Assembly: GCF_032854445.1 (NCBI RefSeq)
Contig: NC_088299.1
Coordinates: 17,043,608-17,107,607 of the forward strand
Reading direction: 5' to 3'
DNA length: 64,000 nt
From: Liolophura sinensis
Taxonomy: Eukaryota; Mollusca; Polyplacophora; Chitonida; Chitonidae
Position numbers and translations under genes: made by a program. Of this stretch, positions 1-19,562 are shown in pieces (positions within the stretch are counted from its first letter, which is position 1; every line of letters begins with the position of its first letter). The notes beneath the pieces were generated by a model. The model worked only from the letters and a program-made list of their open reading frames with translations. It was not told the origin of the DNA and ran no database searches.

Positions 1-415
1 ATTCGTAATTCCTGGGTGTGGTCTTAAAAACCAATTGCATAAATAAAAAAATAAAGAAAAGAAAGAAATCTAGAATTTCAAGCCAGGAAGTGTGTATAGA
101 TGTATATGTGTACGTTAAAGTTACAGTAACTGTGACATTCTGAGACTTGTTTGCCTATAATTACCACTCTCTTACCGCTTGACCTATTTTGTACCATGAC
201 GATCGTATTATATACATGGGGGTTATTCAAAGCCGGGTGTAACAACTGTTAGGCAAGTTGATCGTAAGTGCAGCACTCACATGCGTAGACAGATATGTAC
301 TGCAGTGACAGCTTTTAATTGCAACCATGGCAATTGAAATTATTACCTCCAAGTGAACAAAAGGTGAAATATAGAGGATATAGATGAAGTAGAAGAGAAA
401 CTGAACTGGACGTAG
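1..415. other. Unassigned 5' flank, possible untranslated exon of the TRIM gene
   Basis: No coding region is visible. A good donor-like junction, GTAG|GTAAGA, lies at 415/416. The first coding exon of the TRIM gene at 1703 starts with an acceptor and 23 untranslated bases, so at least one untranslated exon must lie upstream. This stretch is a candidate for it, by inference only. A transcript 5' end would decide. Confidence 0.25.
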
Positions 416-424
416 GTAAGACTT

Positions 425-955
425 TGTCAGACTTTAGCTGTACATGGTCATAAAGATGATGGTGATTACAGGTGGTTACAACATTTGTCAGACTTTAGCT
501 GTACATGGTTATAAAGGTGATTACAGGTGGTCACAACATTTGTCAGACTTTAGCTTTACATGGTTATAAAGGTGATTACAGGTGGTTACAGCATTTGTCA
601 GACTTTAGCTGTACATGGTCATAAAGATGATGGTGATTACAGGTGGTTACAACATTTGTCAGACTTTAGCTGTACATGGTTATAAAGGTGATTACAGGTG
701 GTTACACTATTTGTCAGACTTTAGCTGTACATGGTTATAAAGGTGATTACAGGTGGTCACAACATTTGTCAAACTTCAGCTGTACATGGTTATGAAGATG
801 ATGGTGATTACAGGTGGTTACAACATTTGTCAAACTTCAGCTGTACATGGTTATGAAGATGATGGTGATTACAGGTGGTTACAACATTTGTCAGACTTTA
901 GCTGTACATGGTTATAAAGGTCATTACAAGTGGTTACAACATTTGTCAGAAATAC
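425..955. repeat. Minisatellite, 55/61-bp unit, about 9 copies
   Basis: Near-identical units contain TGTCAGACTTTAGCTGTACA and then GGTGATTACAGGTGGTTACA. Units come in two lengths: some carry an extra 6 bases (GATGAT) before GGTGATTACAGG. The array begins about 10 bases after the donor-like site at 415/416 and sits upstream of the TRIM coding exons. Short open frames in it follow from the repetition and are not genes. Confidence 0.9.
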
Positions 956-1407
956 ATACCTGCTTTGTGAGTTTAGGCCCTCAACCGTATGGGACAAAAA
1001 TCTGAGACATCAGCATAGTTTAGATGTTCAGTGACTTCTTTGTAAGGATATTTATTTGTCTTATAGGTTTTAAGTGTAATGAAGACGTACCTGCATCTAT
1101 CATGTCTATATCAATTGGGCTAGCTGCTGGATGCATTGTGGACAAACTGATGTGTGGATTAGATTAGTAATTAGGTAAACTGAACTGGTCACTTTAGGTT
1201 CAGTGCTATGTTACACTTCATCAAAGAAAGTACCCCATTTTTCTCATGATGTTCTTACCTGTTGATGTTCTTGTATGATTGCTTATTTGCTGTGATTAAT
1301 CAGTGTGTTAGTGAAGATTTATTATTTCTTAGCAAAGTATTTCAATGATTGTAATGTGACAATAACCAGAGGACAGTGCTGTTGGGTATCTACTGTACCT
1401 GCCCCGG

Positions 1408-1674
1408 GGGGCTTCCGTGGCGCAGTTGGTTAGCGCACTAGCGCAGTGTAATGACCCAGGAGCCTCTCACCAGTGCGGTCGCTGTGAGTTCAAGTCCAGC
1501 TCATGCTGGCTTCCTCTCTGGCCATACGTGGTAAGGTCTGCCAGCAGCCTGCGGATGGCCGGGGGTTTCCCCAAGCTTTGCCCGGTTTCCACCTACCATA
1601 GTTCTGGCCGCTGTCGTGTAAGTGAAATATCTTGAGTACGACGTAAAACACCAGTCAAATAAATAAATAAATAA
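1408..1674 (+). mobile_element. tRNA-derived SINE (family A), near full length
   Basis: The 5' head resembles a tRNA gene: A-box-like TGGCGCAGTTGGTTAGCGC and B-box-like GAGTTCAAGTCC. A conserved body (GGTTTCC...CACCATA, GTAAGTGAAATAT, GAGTACGACGTAAAACACCA) and an AAATAAATAAA tail follow. The same body occurs many times in the window. The tail ends only about 28 bases before the acceptor of the first TRIM coding exon. It is not a functional tRNA gene, since the 3' half does not fold back as an acceptor stem. Confidence 0.85.
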
Positions 1675-8112
<6,438 letters not shown>

Positions 8113-8189
8113 GTCACTGCTGCAAATGTGAGAACATCTCCAGCACTGACTCAGATTTATCTGGGACACTCTATGACATTGTTGTCACC

Positions 8190-8515
8190 TGGAGTCTGAT
8201 TTAGTGCTGGGAAAATGAAAACATGTTTAGGTCTGATTAAGTGCTGGAAAAATGAAAACATGTTTAGGTCTGCTTCAGTGCTGGAAAAATGAAAACCTGT
8301 TTAGGTCTGATTCAGTGCTGGGAAAATGACAAAATATTTAGGTCTGATTCAGTGCTGGAAAAATGAAAACATGTTTAGGTCTGATTCATTGCTGGAAAAA
8401 TGACAAAATATTTAGGTCTGATTCGGTGCTGAAAAATGAAAACATGTTTAAGTCTGATTCAGTGCTGAAAAATGAAAACATGTTTAAGTCTGATTCAGTG
8501 CTGAAAATTGACCTA
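8190..8515. repeat. Minisatellite, about 36-37-bp unit, about 9 copies, in the TRIM 3' region
   Basis: Units read GATTCAGTGCTGG followed by AAAAATGAAAACATGTTTAG. The array starts about 80 bases after the TRIM stop codon. Degenerate copies of GATTCAGTGCTGG continue to about 8650. If the transcript extends this far, the array lies in the 3' untranslated region. No nearby polyadenylation signal was seen before it. Confidence 0.85.
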
Positions 8516-9478
8516 CTATACCTACAGCATTTCCACATGTGAACTGATTCACTACTGGAATGGTAAAGATGTTGTTTTACAAACTACATGTGTTATCAGT
8601 GCTAGAAAATGAAACTACAGATTTCCATGTGCTGATTCAGTGCTGGATAGATCAAGTACAGGTCACTACAGAAAGGCCTTTAACTTAGTGCAGGAAAGCG
8701 GAAGTGCGTGATGCAACATGCGTCTGATGCTGTCCTGGAAAGTGACATTTCTGTGATGTATATCCCAAGAAGAGCTTTTTTTTACCTTAGCTGTTTCATT
8801 ATTGCTGAAATTTGAGAGCTCACGTAGAACCTATCAGATATTGAGTTCAGCTATTGTTTTGCGTTATAGACTTGGGGTGTGTATGCAGTTCAGAACGCCG
8901 GCGCTTTTTTGCCATTCGGTGGTCAAACAGACTATCTGATCTACACGGTGATTGTATTGGGTAGGCTGTAATTTGAGGGCATGTACTGTAATAAGTGTTC
9001 ACGATTTTATCATTTGGGTGAGCCCCAGATCTTTGACAAGACAACTTGGCAGATTGTTCTCTAGTGTAGACACCTAGTTTTACCTACGTGCAGTTCCCTC
9101 TTAAAACAGGGAACAGGTGTACAGGGAAAGTCAGTAGTTTCTAATGATAAATCCTTGTGTAAAAATTCCAAATAGAACCATACATAACCTTGTCTGCATC
9201 ATCAGTCTCAGTGGATGACAAGTGCAAGTTTGGTGGAGAGTAACTTTGCACAACTGCAGTGTGACTCAAGGAGACGGGGGTGCAGGACAAAGTTGTGGGT
9301 GGAAACTTAGCACGTCTGTCCAAATGTACAAACACCCCATTGGGCGGTGGATGTTCTGTATTTCAGGGTAAAACACCATAACCTGGGTGCAAATTCCATG
9401 TTGCGTACAGAATTCTTGTCAACTGGAGTGTTGGTTTGGTATGGGGTTTTGTGTGGGGTTTTGTAAGGGCTTTTAACA

Positions 9479-10030
9479 TGCTGATACAAGTTCACACACT
9501 GATACAGACTAACTGACACACTGATACAAATTGACATACAGACACACCGATGCAGATTCACACACCGATACAGACTAACTGACACACTGATACAAATTGA
9601 CATACAGACACACCGATACAGATTCACAGACACACTGATACAAATTAATGTACTGACACACTGATACAGATTCACTGACACAAATTGACTTAGTGACACT
9701 GATACAGATTCACTGACACAAATTGACTTAGTGACACTGATACAAATTCACTGACACAAATTGACATACTGATACAGATTCACTGACACAAACTGACACA
9801 CTGATGTAGATTCACTGACACAAATTGACTTAGTGACACTGATACAGATTCACTGAAACAAACTGACACACTGATGTAGATTCACTGACACAAATTGACA
9901 TACTGACACACTGATACAGATTCACTGACACAAATTGATTTACTGACACTGATACAGATTCACTGACACAAATTGATTTACTGACACACTGATACAGATT
10001 CACTCACTGGTACAAATTCACTGAAACCAA
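9479..10030. repeat. Minisatellite, CACTGATACAGATTCACTGACA motifs
   Basis: A variable array built from two sub-motifs, CACTGATACAGATTCA and CTGACACAAATTGAC, in changing order, so the period is irregular. A 130-residue open frame on the - strand (9307-9699) reads through part of it as repeated Cys/Val/Ser/Tyr stretches and is a by-product of the repeat. Confidence 0.85.
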
Positions 10031-12199
10031 TCCATGCAAACATTGATACTAACACAAATGTGCATGTGTACACCCAGCTTGTTTATAAAGCACATTAAAC
10101 AAGACCTGATTTTAGATTTTAGGAACATTATGGCTTTCCGTACAGTTCAACAACTTGCAACATTTGATGATCAAAGTTTTAAGTAGTTTTAGTAGAGAGC
10201 AACAGAAGTAAAGGGAAATAACTGTGGTAGTGCCATTGACTTGCCAGGTGTGATATACTGTGCTGTGCCATTCATCAGTATGCTTGTAAAATTGTGATGT
10301 GATTTACCTAGCCTAACAGCCATTAAACAGTCATGTAGAGTTTATAATGTGACCAAGTCATATTATACAAATACTTTAATCTTTATGATATCCAGTATAT
10401 GCTGAGTGTTAATCAAAACGTTTTGAAGTTGTGAAAAATATTCTGCCTCATACATGGTGAGGCTGAAGGAGACAATTTTTATTTAAATCCAGCATTTGAG
10501 GAAATTGCTGGGGCATTACTTACCTGTATCAGGTTTTGGAGGTATCATCTCTTGGATCACACCCTGGATCTCGTGAAACAGAAGTGGATGTCATTTATCA
10601 TATTTACAGAAAAATGCAATATTTGTATAAATTAGGTGATATGTGCTGAGAGAAATCATAGTGTATTGAAAGTACGTGTACATGATTTTTTGAAAATGTT
10701 TGTGCTCCTGATGATGTACCTCACAAAGTGAAATTAAAGTGATAAGTGTTATACTTAAACTCCTAAGGTTTTAACATTGTTTTCAAGTTTGAAATGATAA
10801 AAATTTTAAACAACTTCCGAGAAAAACAATTCTTGGTACATGTGTGGAAGGTTTTATTACTGTTTTAAAATAATTTACAAAAATATTTAGAAATAGGTTT
10901 ATAATGTTCCTTAAAAAAAATTCTTATCCTATGAATTATATTTTTTGTCTTAAAATGTTTGTGAAGTCTGAAAAAAATTAAGTTCTTAAATACATTTGAT
11001 ATGTTTGGGTTGGTTTTTTTTTTTTTTTTTGGTTTTCTTTTTTTTTCACAAAATTTGTCAAGTTAAAAGTTAAACTACTTTCCTGTTCATTTTTGCTTTT
11101 TGTTTTCCTTTTTCTTTTTTTTTCTTTTTTTTCTTTCCTCTTTAATCCCTCATTGTCTTCATTTCCTTTGTGTCTGTGTCAGTTAAATTTTGTATCCAGT
11201 CACACCTATTTGCCATGTTCATGTTCCATTTTTGTTTCTTTTGTTTAAAAATTACATTCATGTTTTTGTTCAGAAATCCATAATAATTAGTTTCATCTTG
11301 TGAAAAAATTGTTTCCGGGTCAAAACATTTTATAACCTATGAATGTTTGTATATTTTTGAATTTTTAGAACATATTTATTGTATAATAATGTCGAAATAT
11401 GACTAGAACAGCATGTGTATACATGTACCCTGATAGCACTACAAATTATTGATGATCAAGCCATACAGAAGCAATAGTGTCAAGAAATCATGCAATGTGG
11501 GATATGCAATGAGAGGTTGTAGAGAGCTTCCATAACTGATGTGATAAATTTTGAATACAGCAGTGTCGTATGTGTGTTTTCTCCGTGGAGTTTACTTGAT
11601 AGAGTGTATACATGTAATACCCAGACAAATGGTCACATGACTACGTCCTTACATGACGGTGTAACCTTTCCACATTAGAGACTCTAGGGCAGCATGAATA
11701 ACCCTATAAAAATGTTCCTATTGTCTGGGCTACAGAAACTAAGGGGAATTGAAGTTGTTTAATTTGTGGCAATTAGCTTTGGTTTTTTGCTGACTGCAGT
11801 GATATTGCTGATGGACTTCATGATTTATATTGTGAATCATCAGACATATATATATATATATACATTTTTGTGTTGTTAAATCATCAGGTTCCTGTCTGAA
11901 TTTGCAGAGGAATTAAACATCCCATCATTTAAAAAACAGAGATAAGTTGTGTGTTGTGTTTCCCGACGTAAGATATTCATTATTTACATCCATCTGTGTA
12001 TCGTCATTCGTTTATGCAGATAAATTTGATTTAGAGAAGAAAATACTTCAGATTGTCTTACCAACAAAAGGTCTTCCCAAGACATCACTGCTGTAGCAAA
12101 TATTAAGGTCATGGGATCTATGTTTGCATGGTAAACAGGATGCCTGGCGTTTCATCCCAAGTGGAGTCAAGCCTAGCAAAGACTTATGCTTGTGGTTCT
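10031..12199. other. AT-rich gene-free stretch
   Basis: No supported exon. Contains long T-rich tracts near 11015-11135 and a short TA microsatellite at about 11847-11862. No long open frame occurs on either strand. Confidence 0.6.
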
Positions 12200-12556
12200 T
12201 AGAAAGGTCTGTAAGCAACCTGCAAATAGCCGTGGGTTTCCCTCCACCAGCTTTCCTCCCAGCATTTCCTGACCAGGGTTGCTGGCACGACTGCAACCCA
12301 CCAGTACTTATTTCTGAATTGACTCCTGAAGCCTTCAGAGAACTAGTTTTAAGCCATTTTTACACTCCAAGAACAAAGCTGAGAAGGTATTTTGTACATT
12401 TATACATGTGTGTTATTACACCTCAGAAGGTCTGCCAGAAACCTGAGGATGGTCGTGACTTTCCCGGCTATGCCGGTTTCCTCCCACCATAATGCTGGCC
12501 ACCCTCGTATGAGTGAAATATTCTTGAGTACGGCGTAAAACACCAAACAAATAAGT
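12200..12556 (+). mobile_element. Two partial SINE family A copies
   Basis: A fragment at about 12204-12300 (GTCTGTAAGCAACCTGC, GTGGGTTTCCCTCC) is followed by a second body copy at 12424-12556 ending GTGAAATATTCTTGAGTACG and CGTAAAACACCAAACAAATA. The open frames here (12048-12296 -, 12124-12492 +) overlap these fragments and are not supported as genes. Confidence 0.65.
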
Positions 12557-13439
12557 ATTACACCTCATAAATTGAATACTAAGAAACAAGCAAACATTTC
12601 ATGTGTCTCTTTAGAAGCGGTGTACGTGCATGTAGCTTTAACAGTGACCAGTGAGGTCCCAGGCTCAAATCCAGCTCTCGGCACTATTCCTGCTGTGATT
12701 ATAAATTGGCAGGTTTTTCAGGTACCTGGTGCAGGGTGGTGCTTACTTAAGTGTTCTCCTCTCAGAAAACAGACCACCACGTTAGAAGTGAAACATTCAA
12801 AATTCAAAACACCAATAGCAGAAGAAAAAAAAAGCAAGAAGCACTGAATGAATAAACTGTTTTAGTTGTTTGGTGTAATACGTCATGGTGTTTGTGTAGC
12901 AGTGCTCTTAAATTTAGCAAACAGATACCGTAATTCACAAACACTGCAGCGTTATGAACACCTAGCAAAGAATGGTGTGTTTTTACATAGCTCGGATCTG
13001 GCTTGGGTCAGGCCTTCAGTGCCACGCCTCAGTCACCAGCCACATGAAGACGGCTGGAGCTCCCAATTTTGCAAGTTTCGTTCATATCAGTTTAATATTT
13101 GTACTTTTGTTGGCTCAAAACGCTTTTAAAACATTCATAGCATCCGGGGCCTAAACGGCTGCTATACATGTACATACAGTCATCCCATTAAGCATCAGAT
13201 GACAGCTATGGCCAGCCTGCGCCATCTTCACATTCGTCAAGACCTGCTGTTCATGTGGGCAAGTTAGTCACTAACTTACCGAAGGTTGGTGGTTTATCTC
13301 ATGCACAAGTGACAGTTCGGATGAAGAATTAAATATTACTGTCATGCTAATATAAGCACATATAAAGGTTCATAGGAAGGTTTTCCTCCTATGAATTTCC
13401 ACGCATTATTAATTCTGCAGCAATAGTAAAACGTTTGGA

Positions 13440-13960
13440 CTTACTGGTCTGTCTGAAGGTATGGTAGAATGTCTATTTCGACGCATAGATTTGTGTGTAG
13501 ACAAATCTTGCCAATGTAACATAGTCCAGGAGCCTGCAGAGGTTTATCGGTCAGGTCGTGTACGAAAAGTTTAACACAATGAACATGCGTGAAAACGTGT
13601 GAAAACACCAAAATGGTGCTTCTTAAGTGCTGCAGCCGTGCACAGTCCTTTCGGGGCGGCGTGATAAGTACCCCAAAACTAATTTTATCGGTCACGGTGC
13701 ATCGGTGCATGAGGATAAAACTCATTTTATACATTCCTTATGACAATCTAATCACTAAAAACCAATTTTTGAGTGTTCAGCTTATGTACTAAACCACTAA
13801 TTAACATCAGATGTGATTTTTCCTATGTCATGTCGAGTACGAGAATGAATTTTTGACGAAAAAGGTACTTTGACATATGCTGATTTTAAAATGCTAATAA
13901 AGTTTCAACATGTTCGTATACACTTATGAGCGGATCAAAAGTTATCTAGAGAGCGAGACA
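13440..13960. repeat. Dispersed repeat, copy 1 (inverted relative to 16300-16925)
   Basis: The block around CTGTGCAC, AGTCCTTTCGGGGC and GTACCCCAAAACTAATTTTAT recurs in reverse orientation at 16740-16820. Conceptual translations of the two blocks resemble each other closely (both contain KDCARL and HLR). This points to copies of one diverged element, more likely a transposon remnant than a gene. Confidence 0.6.
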
Positions 13961-15308
13961 ACAGGACTGTCGTGCTAAAGTTTGCAGCTAACGAGCTAGA
14001 TCTTTAAATTCATGCATTTAGCTGACTTTTATTTAATAATACAATTTCGTGCTCTTCGAACCATCGCCAGGCGCACCGTAGAGCCGCAGCCTAAACATTG
14101 CCATCTGCCTTCTACATTGGTCGATAACAGATGAAGCTGCAACTCCAACTTGCAAAACAAGCAGCACTGTGACATGTCTGAAAAATGTCTGAACAACAAT
14201 AATATACTCTAGCTCCCGGACACAATGGTTCCAGATTGAATACAACGTGATCCGGATGACGAGGAAAGACATCTGTTACAACCAGTGGTGATACAAAACT
14301 CCTGTACAGAAAAAACTCACAAAGTAACTAACTAGTAATGAAATAAAACAACTAGGAAATAAAAATGAAGCAGTTCTGAAATGCCAGTCCTGAAGTAAAA
14401 AACAAAGAGTGGTGACATAAAATTGGATTTTTTCATATACGAATTTAGATATACCCCTTTTAATTTTCTTTATCTTTTATTTGACGAGTGGAGAAAAACA
14501 GGTCATTTGTGTAACGTGACATGAAACTGTTGGTCATGCTGAGTATATAAAATTTTGACTATCATCAGAATAGGTTAAATAACATTGTACGTTCCTGCAA
14601 GAAATATAAATGTTTATACTACAAACTGCACCTGTTATCAACGATTTTTGGGTTTAGGACAAAGGTGTGTTTGTTTAGATCAGCACCTTGAAGCGTTGTT
14701 GGCTAACACTGTAAATGTGATGACTCCATTGGGCAGAAAAATGATTTCCCAATTTTTAGCTTCCCATTGAAAAAAAAAACACGTTTTATATCATTACTGG
14801 TTGATTTTTGTGTCATAACTGGTATGTAAGTACTGGTCATTTTTATTTCACTAGTGGTTTTATTTCACCACTGGGTGTTTTATTTGTTCACTGCTGGTTA
14901 TTTTTGGTGAGCTACTTCATTACTGGTTTAACATCGACACTGGTTGTTACAACATCAGATGAAGTCTCGTCACCAGATAAACAGGAATATGATTAAGGCA
15001 TACAGCACAGAGAGAAAAAACAGAGCAATGACGACAGTGCAATAACTGGCAAATGGTAACCGGTGAAATACGGCATCTTAAAAATCCTAGAACGAGACGT
15101 TTTTCCTAATCTTCTGCTGAAGTCCAATTCAGATAATAAATATTTTTCTAATATTTTTCTGTTGCTAGCTCTGAATTAAGTGAAGTGAATCTTAAGGAGA
15201 AAATGCTGTCATATTACCCTATTGTCATATTGTTTCTTATTGTTGTTAATACACTTTCAGAATGACATGTCACTGTGCGGCTTGTTTTTGCATGTTAGGG
15301 CTGGAATT

Positions 15309-15690
15309 CCATCTGTTCTTGACAAATGTAGAAAGTAGAACAAATCAACCCACGACGAGTAACTTCAAGCTATCATTCTCCAACTCCATCTGTTCTAGGC
15401 AAATGTAGAATGTAGAACAAATCAACCCACGACGAGTAACTTCAAGCTATCATTCTCCAACTCCATCTGTTCTGGGCAAATGTAGAAAGTAGAACAAATC
15501 AACACACGACGAGTAACGTCAAGCTATCATTCTCCAACTCCATCTGTTCTGGGCAAATGTAGAATGTAGAACAAATCAACCCACGACGAGTAACGTCAAG
15601 CTATCATTCTCCAACTCCATCTGTTCTGGGCAAATGTAGAAAGAAGAACAATTCAACCCACGACAAATAAGGTCAAGCTATCTTTCTCCA
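15309..15690. repeat. Minisatellite, 77-bp unit, 5 copies
   Basis: Each unit begins CCATCTGTTCTGGGCAAATG and contains GTAGAACAAATCAAC and GAGTAACGTCAAGCTATCAT. Starts at 15309 and 15386 fix the 77-bp period. The last unit is diverged. Confidence 0.9.
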
Positions 15691-16299
15691 GGAAAGACGC
15701 AGTCAGTGATGTCCAAATATAACTCCAAGTGAATTTGTGACATTCAAAAGCAATGGCAGTCTTTCTGTTCACATTTTCTTTTTAAAAAAGGCAACTTTCA
15801 ATCATGTACCCGATAGGGTTTATGCGATTATCTCTTTTCGGAAAATAATTTCAGCCATTTCATTAAATCTGGTCCATTCTTATAAACCAAACATGCATTG
15901 AACACATTTAGAATTACCAGTTTATAATGACCATATCCTGCTGCATCTTGTTTCACAAGTTCACCCGACATTATATCAACAGATGTCAGAAAAGCGTTAC
16001 ATAGGTGGTTCTTCAGTGGCTTGGTTCATTATATTAAAGCATTGACTCGTGTTCCCACCAAGATAGCACTGTTTATTCTGGGGTTTTAAGTCCTATGGCT
16101 TGTCAAGCACCTGGCCATGGTCGGCACTCCTCTGGAGAAGGTACGAAAGAGTACGAAATTGTATTAATTAACACAAGCCAGATAAATGGATGAATTTATA
16201 AATCACGTTGCACAGATGCAAACTTTGAAACGTCAGTCCTGATGCGCGCTGGTCGATAGATAACTTTTGATCCGTTCTTAAGGGTATAGTTGCATGCTA

Positions 16300-16925
16300 A
16301 AGCTTCACTACTACTCTTCGTCTGAAAATCATTCTCGTAATCAACATGACATAGGGAAAATCATAACTGACGTTAATAAGTGGTTTAGTACGTACGCTGA
16401 AGACCTAAGAATTGGTCACTAGTGATCAGGTTGTCATGAGGAATGTATAAGTTTCATCCTTGTACTCAATAGTGCTCTTGTTTTAAGGTAAATTAGCCGA
16501 AATATTGACCTTTGACCCATTCTTAAATGGTTTTTAGCTTTGAGTTGGAACTTAAGAATTACCATTTTATAATTAGCATATCGTTAGGTATCTTTTGGTA
16601 AAAATATTTCCTCATACATGACATAACCGATAAAGTCATAATTAGCATTAATTAGACCGTTCTCTAGTGGCTTAATGCATGGGCAGGGAACTTAAGAATT
16701 AACTTTCAGTGATCAGAATGTCATAATGAATGTATAAAAGGACCTTATCCGCATACGGGATTGTGAACAATATAATTAGTTTGGGGGTACTTTTTACCTC
16801 ACCCCTAAAGGACTGTGCACGGCTGCCGCACTTAAGAATTACCATTTTAGCGTTTTCGCACATGGTTTTGTATGTTCGATGTGTTGAACTTTTCCTACGC
16901 GACCTGACCAATAAACCGATAAATC
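16300..16925. repeat. Dispersed repeat, further copies of the 13.5-kb element
   Basis: Two related blocks lie side by side (about 16300-16480 and 16550-16925). Both contain AGAATT, GTGATCAG and a stretch like TTGTCATGAGGAATGTATAA. Read on the - strand they match 13560-13960. They directly precede the 59-bp array at 16928. A diverged non-autonomous element is the simplest reading. Confidence 0.55.
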
Positions 16926-16927
16926 CC

Positions 16928-17862
16928 GTCAAACGTAGAAGGACGTCAGCTCCATGGAAAGTTGGGAAAGGTTCGTCATTATCACTGTCAAACCTAGGAC
17001 GTCAGCTCCATGGAAAGTTGGGAAAGGTTTGTCATTATTCTTGTCAAACGTAGAAGGACGTCGACTCCATGGAAAGTTGGGAAAGGTTTGTCATTATTCT
17101 TGTCAAACGTAGAAGGACGTCAGCTCCATGGAAAGTTGGGAAAGGTTTGTCATTATTCTTGTCAAACGTAGAAGGACGTCAGCTCCATGGAAAGTTGGGA
17201 AAGGTTTGTCATTATTCTTGTCAAACGTAGAAGGACGTCAACTCCATGGAAAGTTGGGAAAGGTTCGTCATTATCACTGTCAAACGTAGAAGGAAGTCAA
17301 CTCCATGTTAAGTTGGGAAAGGTTCGTCATTATCACTGTCAAACGTAGAAAGTGGTCAACTCCATGGAAAGTTGGGAAAGGTTTGTCATTATCACTGTCA
17401 AACGTAGAAGGATGTCAACTCCACGGAAAGTTGGGAAAGGTTTGTCATTATCACTGTCAAATGTAGAAGGATATCAACTCTATGGAAAGTTGGGAAAGGT
17501 TTGTCATTATCACTGTCAAACGTAGAAGGAGGTCAACTCCATGGAAAGTTGGGAAAGGTTTGTCATTATCACTGTCAAACGTAGAAGGATATCAACTCTA
17601 TGGAAAGTTGGGAAAGGTTTGTCATTATCACTGTCAAACGTAGAAGGATATCAACTCTATGGAAAGTTGGGAAAGGTTTGTCATTATCACTGTCAAACGT
17701 AGAAGGATGTCAACTTCATGGAAAGTTGGGAAAGGTTTGTCATTATCACTGTCAAATGTAGAAGGCTGTTAACTCCATGGATAGTTGGGAAAGGTTCGTC
17801 ATTATCACTGTCAAACGTAGAAAGACGTCAACTCCAAGTTGGGAAAGGTTCGTCATTATCAG
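16928..17862. repeat. Minisatellite, 59-bp unit, about 16 copies
   Basis: The unit contains GTCAAACGTAGAAGGACGTC, AACTCCATGGAAAGTTGGGA and AAGGTTTGTCATTATCACT. The array starts directly at the end of the dispersed repeat before it. Units vary at GACGTC/GATATC/GAGGTC and at CACT/TCTT, which would allow their order of duplication to be traced. Confidence 0.92.
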
Positions 17863-17869
17863 CAGCTTC

Positions 17870-18625
17870 CAGATTGTAATTCTTCAGTTCATTGAGGCTG
17901 TTTTACAACCTGTAGTCCTACAAGTGTCATAAAAACACCCAAACTCAGAGCTTTAAACGTGTACATGGATGATTTATTTACAGCTGGACAATGGATGACT
18001 GACAATGCAGCTTAAATTTACAGCTTATGCAGAATGACGACATCATTACATTAACAAGAGTAAAAAAACGACTTAATCACATTCACCACTGTAATAAATA
18101 AGGAATTTATTACATGCACCAAAATAATAGCAAATGAATTAATAATGCTGTTTTTATGACAAAAACACAGAAAGCTGTAGTCATTTTCTAGAGACACTGA
18201 TGGTCAAATCAATAAATGGCGTTTTCCTCTCTTGTTCACCAAACACCTATGAAAATATTACACTGACTTGTGTTTCCTATGAAGGATGGTTCAAAACTTG
18301 AGTAGAATACTGTGGCTTGTGTTCAAATACCATCACCAGGGTCCAACATTTGACTGTGTATTAGGCGGTAAGCCTGGTATTAACTTTAATCCGGATTAAA
18401 GTCTTGTTTACTTTGTCTTGGGATGAGACTGGTGTGAAGATTAAGCCTGACTTAACTGTAATACACTGGCCCCTATGGAACATTATTAATGTCCTAGTGC
18501 TTCATTCTCTAGTTCCTCAACACCATTAATTACCGGTGCCAGTGCCTTACAACACAGTGCCTTAACCTTATCTTAAGATAATAACTAGTACCCATGTGAA
18601 GTAGATTAGCACACATAAAACCACA
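17870..18625. other. Gene-free spacer between two arrays
   Basis: I see no exon, SINE or array here. Only short open frames occur. Confidence 0.5.
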
Positions 18626-19394
18626 TTGTACAGAACAAGACAATAGTCTACCAGAGTACAGAACAAGACAATAGTCCACCAGAGTACAGAACAAGACCAT
18701 GGTCTACCAGAGTACAGAACAAGACAATAGTCTATCAGAGTACAGAACAAGGCCATATTCTACCAGAGCACAGAACCAGGCCATATTCTACCAGAGTACA
18801 GAACCAGACCATATTCTACCAGAGTACAGAACCAGACCATATTCTACCAGAGCACAGAACCAGACCATATTCTACCAGAGCACAGAACCAGACCATATTC
18901 TACCAGAGTACAGAACAAGACCTTATTTTACCTCAGAGCAAAGCAAGACCTTATTCTACTCAAGTACAGAAACAGACCATATTCTACCAGAGTGCAGAAC
19001 CAGACCATATTCTACCACAGCACAGAACCAGACCATATTCTACCAGAGTGCAGAACCAGACCATATTCAACCAGACCATATTCTACCAGAGTACAGAACC
19101 AGACTTTATTCTACGGGAGTATAGAACCAGGCCATATTCTACCAGAGTACAGAACAAGATCATATTCTACCAGAGTACAGAACAAGTTCATATTCTACCA
19201 GAGTACAGAACAAGTTCATATTCTACCAGAGTACAGAACAAATTCATATTCTACCAGAGTACAGAACCAGACTTTATTCTACGGGAGTATAGAACCAGGC
19301 CATATTCTACCAGAGTACAGAACAAGTTCATATTCTACCAGAGTACAGAACAAGTTCATATTCTACCAGAGTAGAGAACAAATTCATATTCTAA
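18626..19394. repeat. Minisatellite, 28-bp unit, about 27 copies
   Basis: The unit is ACCAGAGTACAGAACCAGAC plus CATATTCT. Because 28 is not a multiple of three and the unit lacks stops in most frames, overlapping open frames of 108-204 residues run through it in all three + frames, giving the same peptides phase-shifted. That is a mark of a repeat and not of protein selection. Confidence 0.92.
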
Positions 19395-19437
19395 AATATA
19401 CATGTAGATTTTGTTTAACATTACATGTACCTGTATT

Positions 19438-19562
19438 TGTTTATTTATTTATTTACTTGATTGGTGTTTTACGCTGTACTCAAGAATACTTCACTTATAC
19501 GACGGCGGCCAGCATTATGGTGGGTGGAAACCGGGCAGAGCCTGGGGGAAACCCACGTACCT
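19438..19562 (-). mobile_element. SINE family A, partial copy
   Basis: Read on the - strand it has the family body (AGTGAAGTATTCTTGAGTAC, GTAAAACACCAATCAAGTAA) and an AAATAAATAAATAAACA tail. It adjoins the 28-bp array. A poly-C run follows at 19618. Confidence 0.8.

Noticed and set aside
1417..1490. tRNA gene
   Set aside because: A and B boxes are present but the 3' half does not pair into a cloverleaf and it continues into the SINE body.
9307..9699. 130-residue - strand gene with Cys-rich repeats
   Set aside because: Translation of the CACTGATACAGATTCA array.
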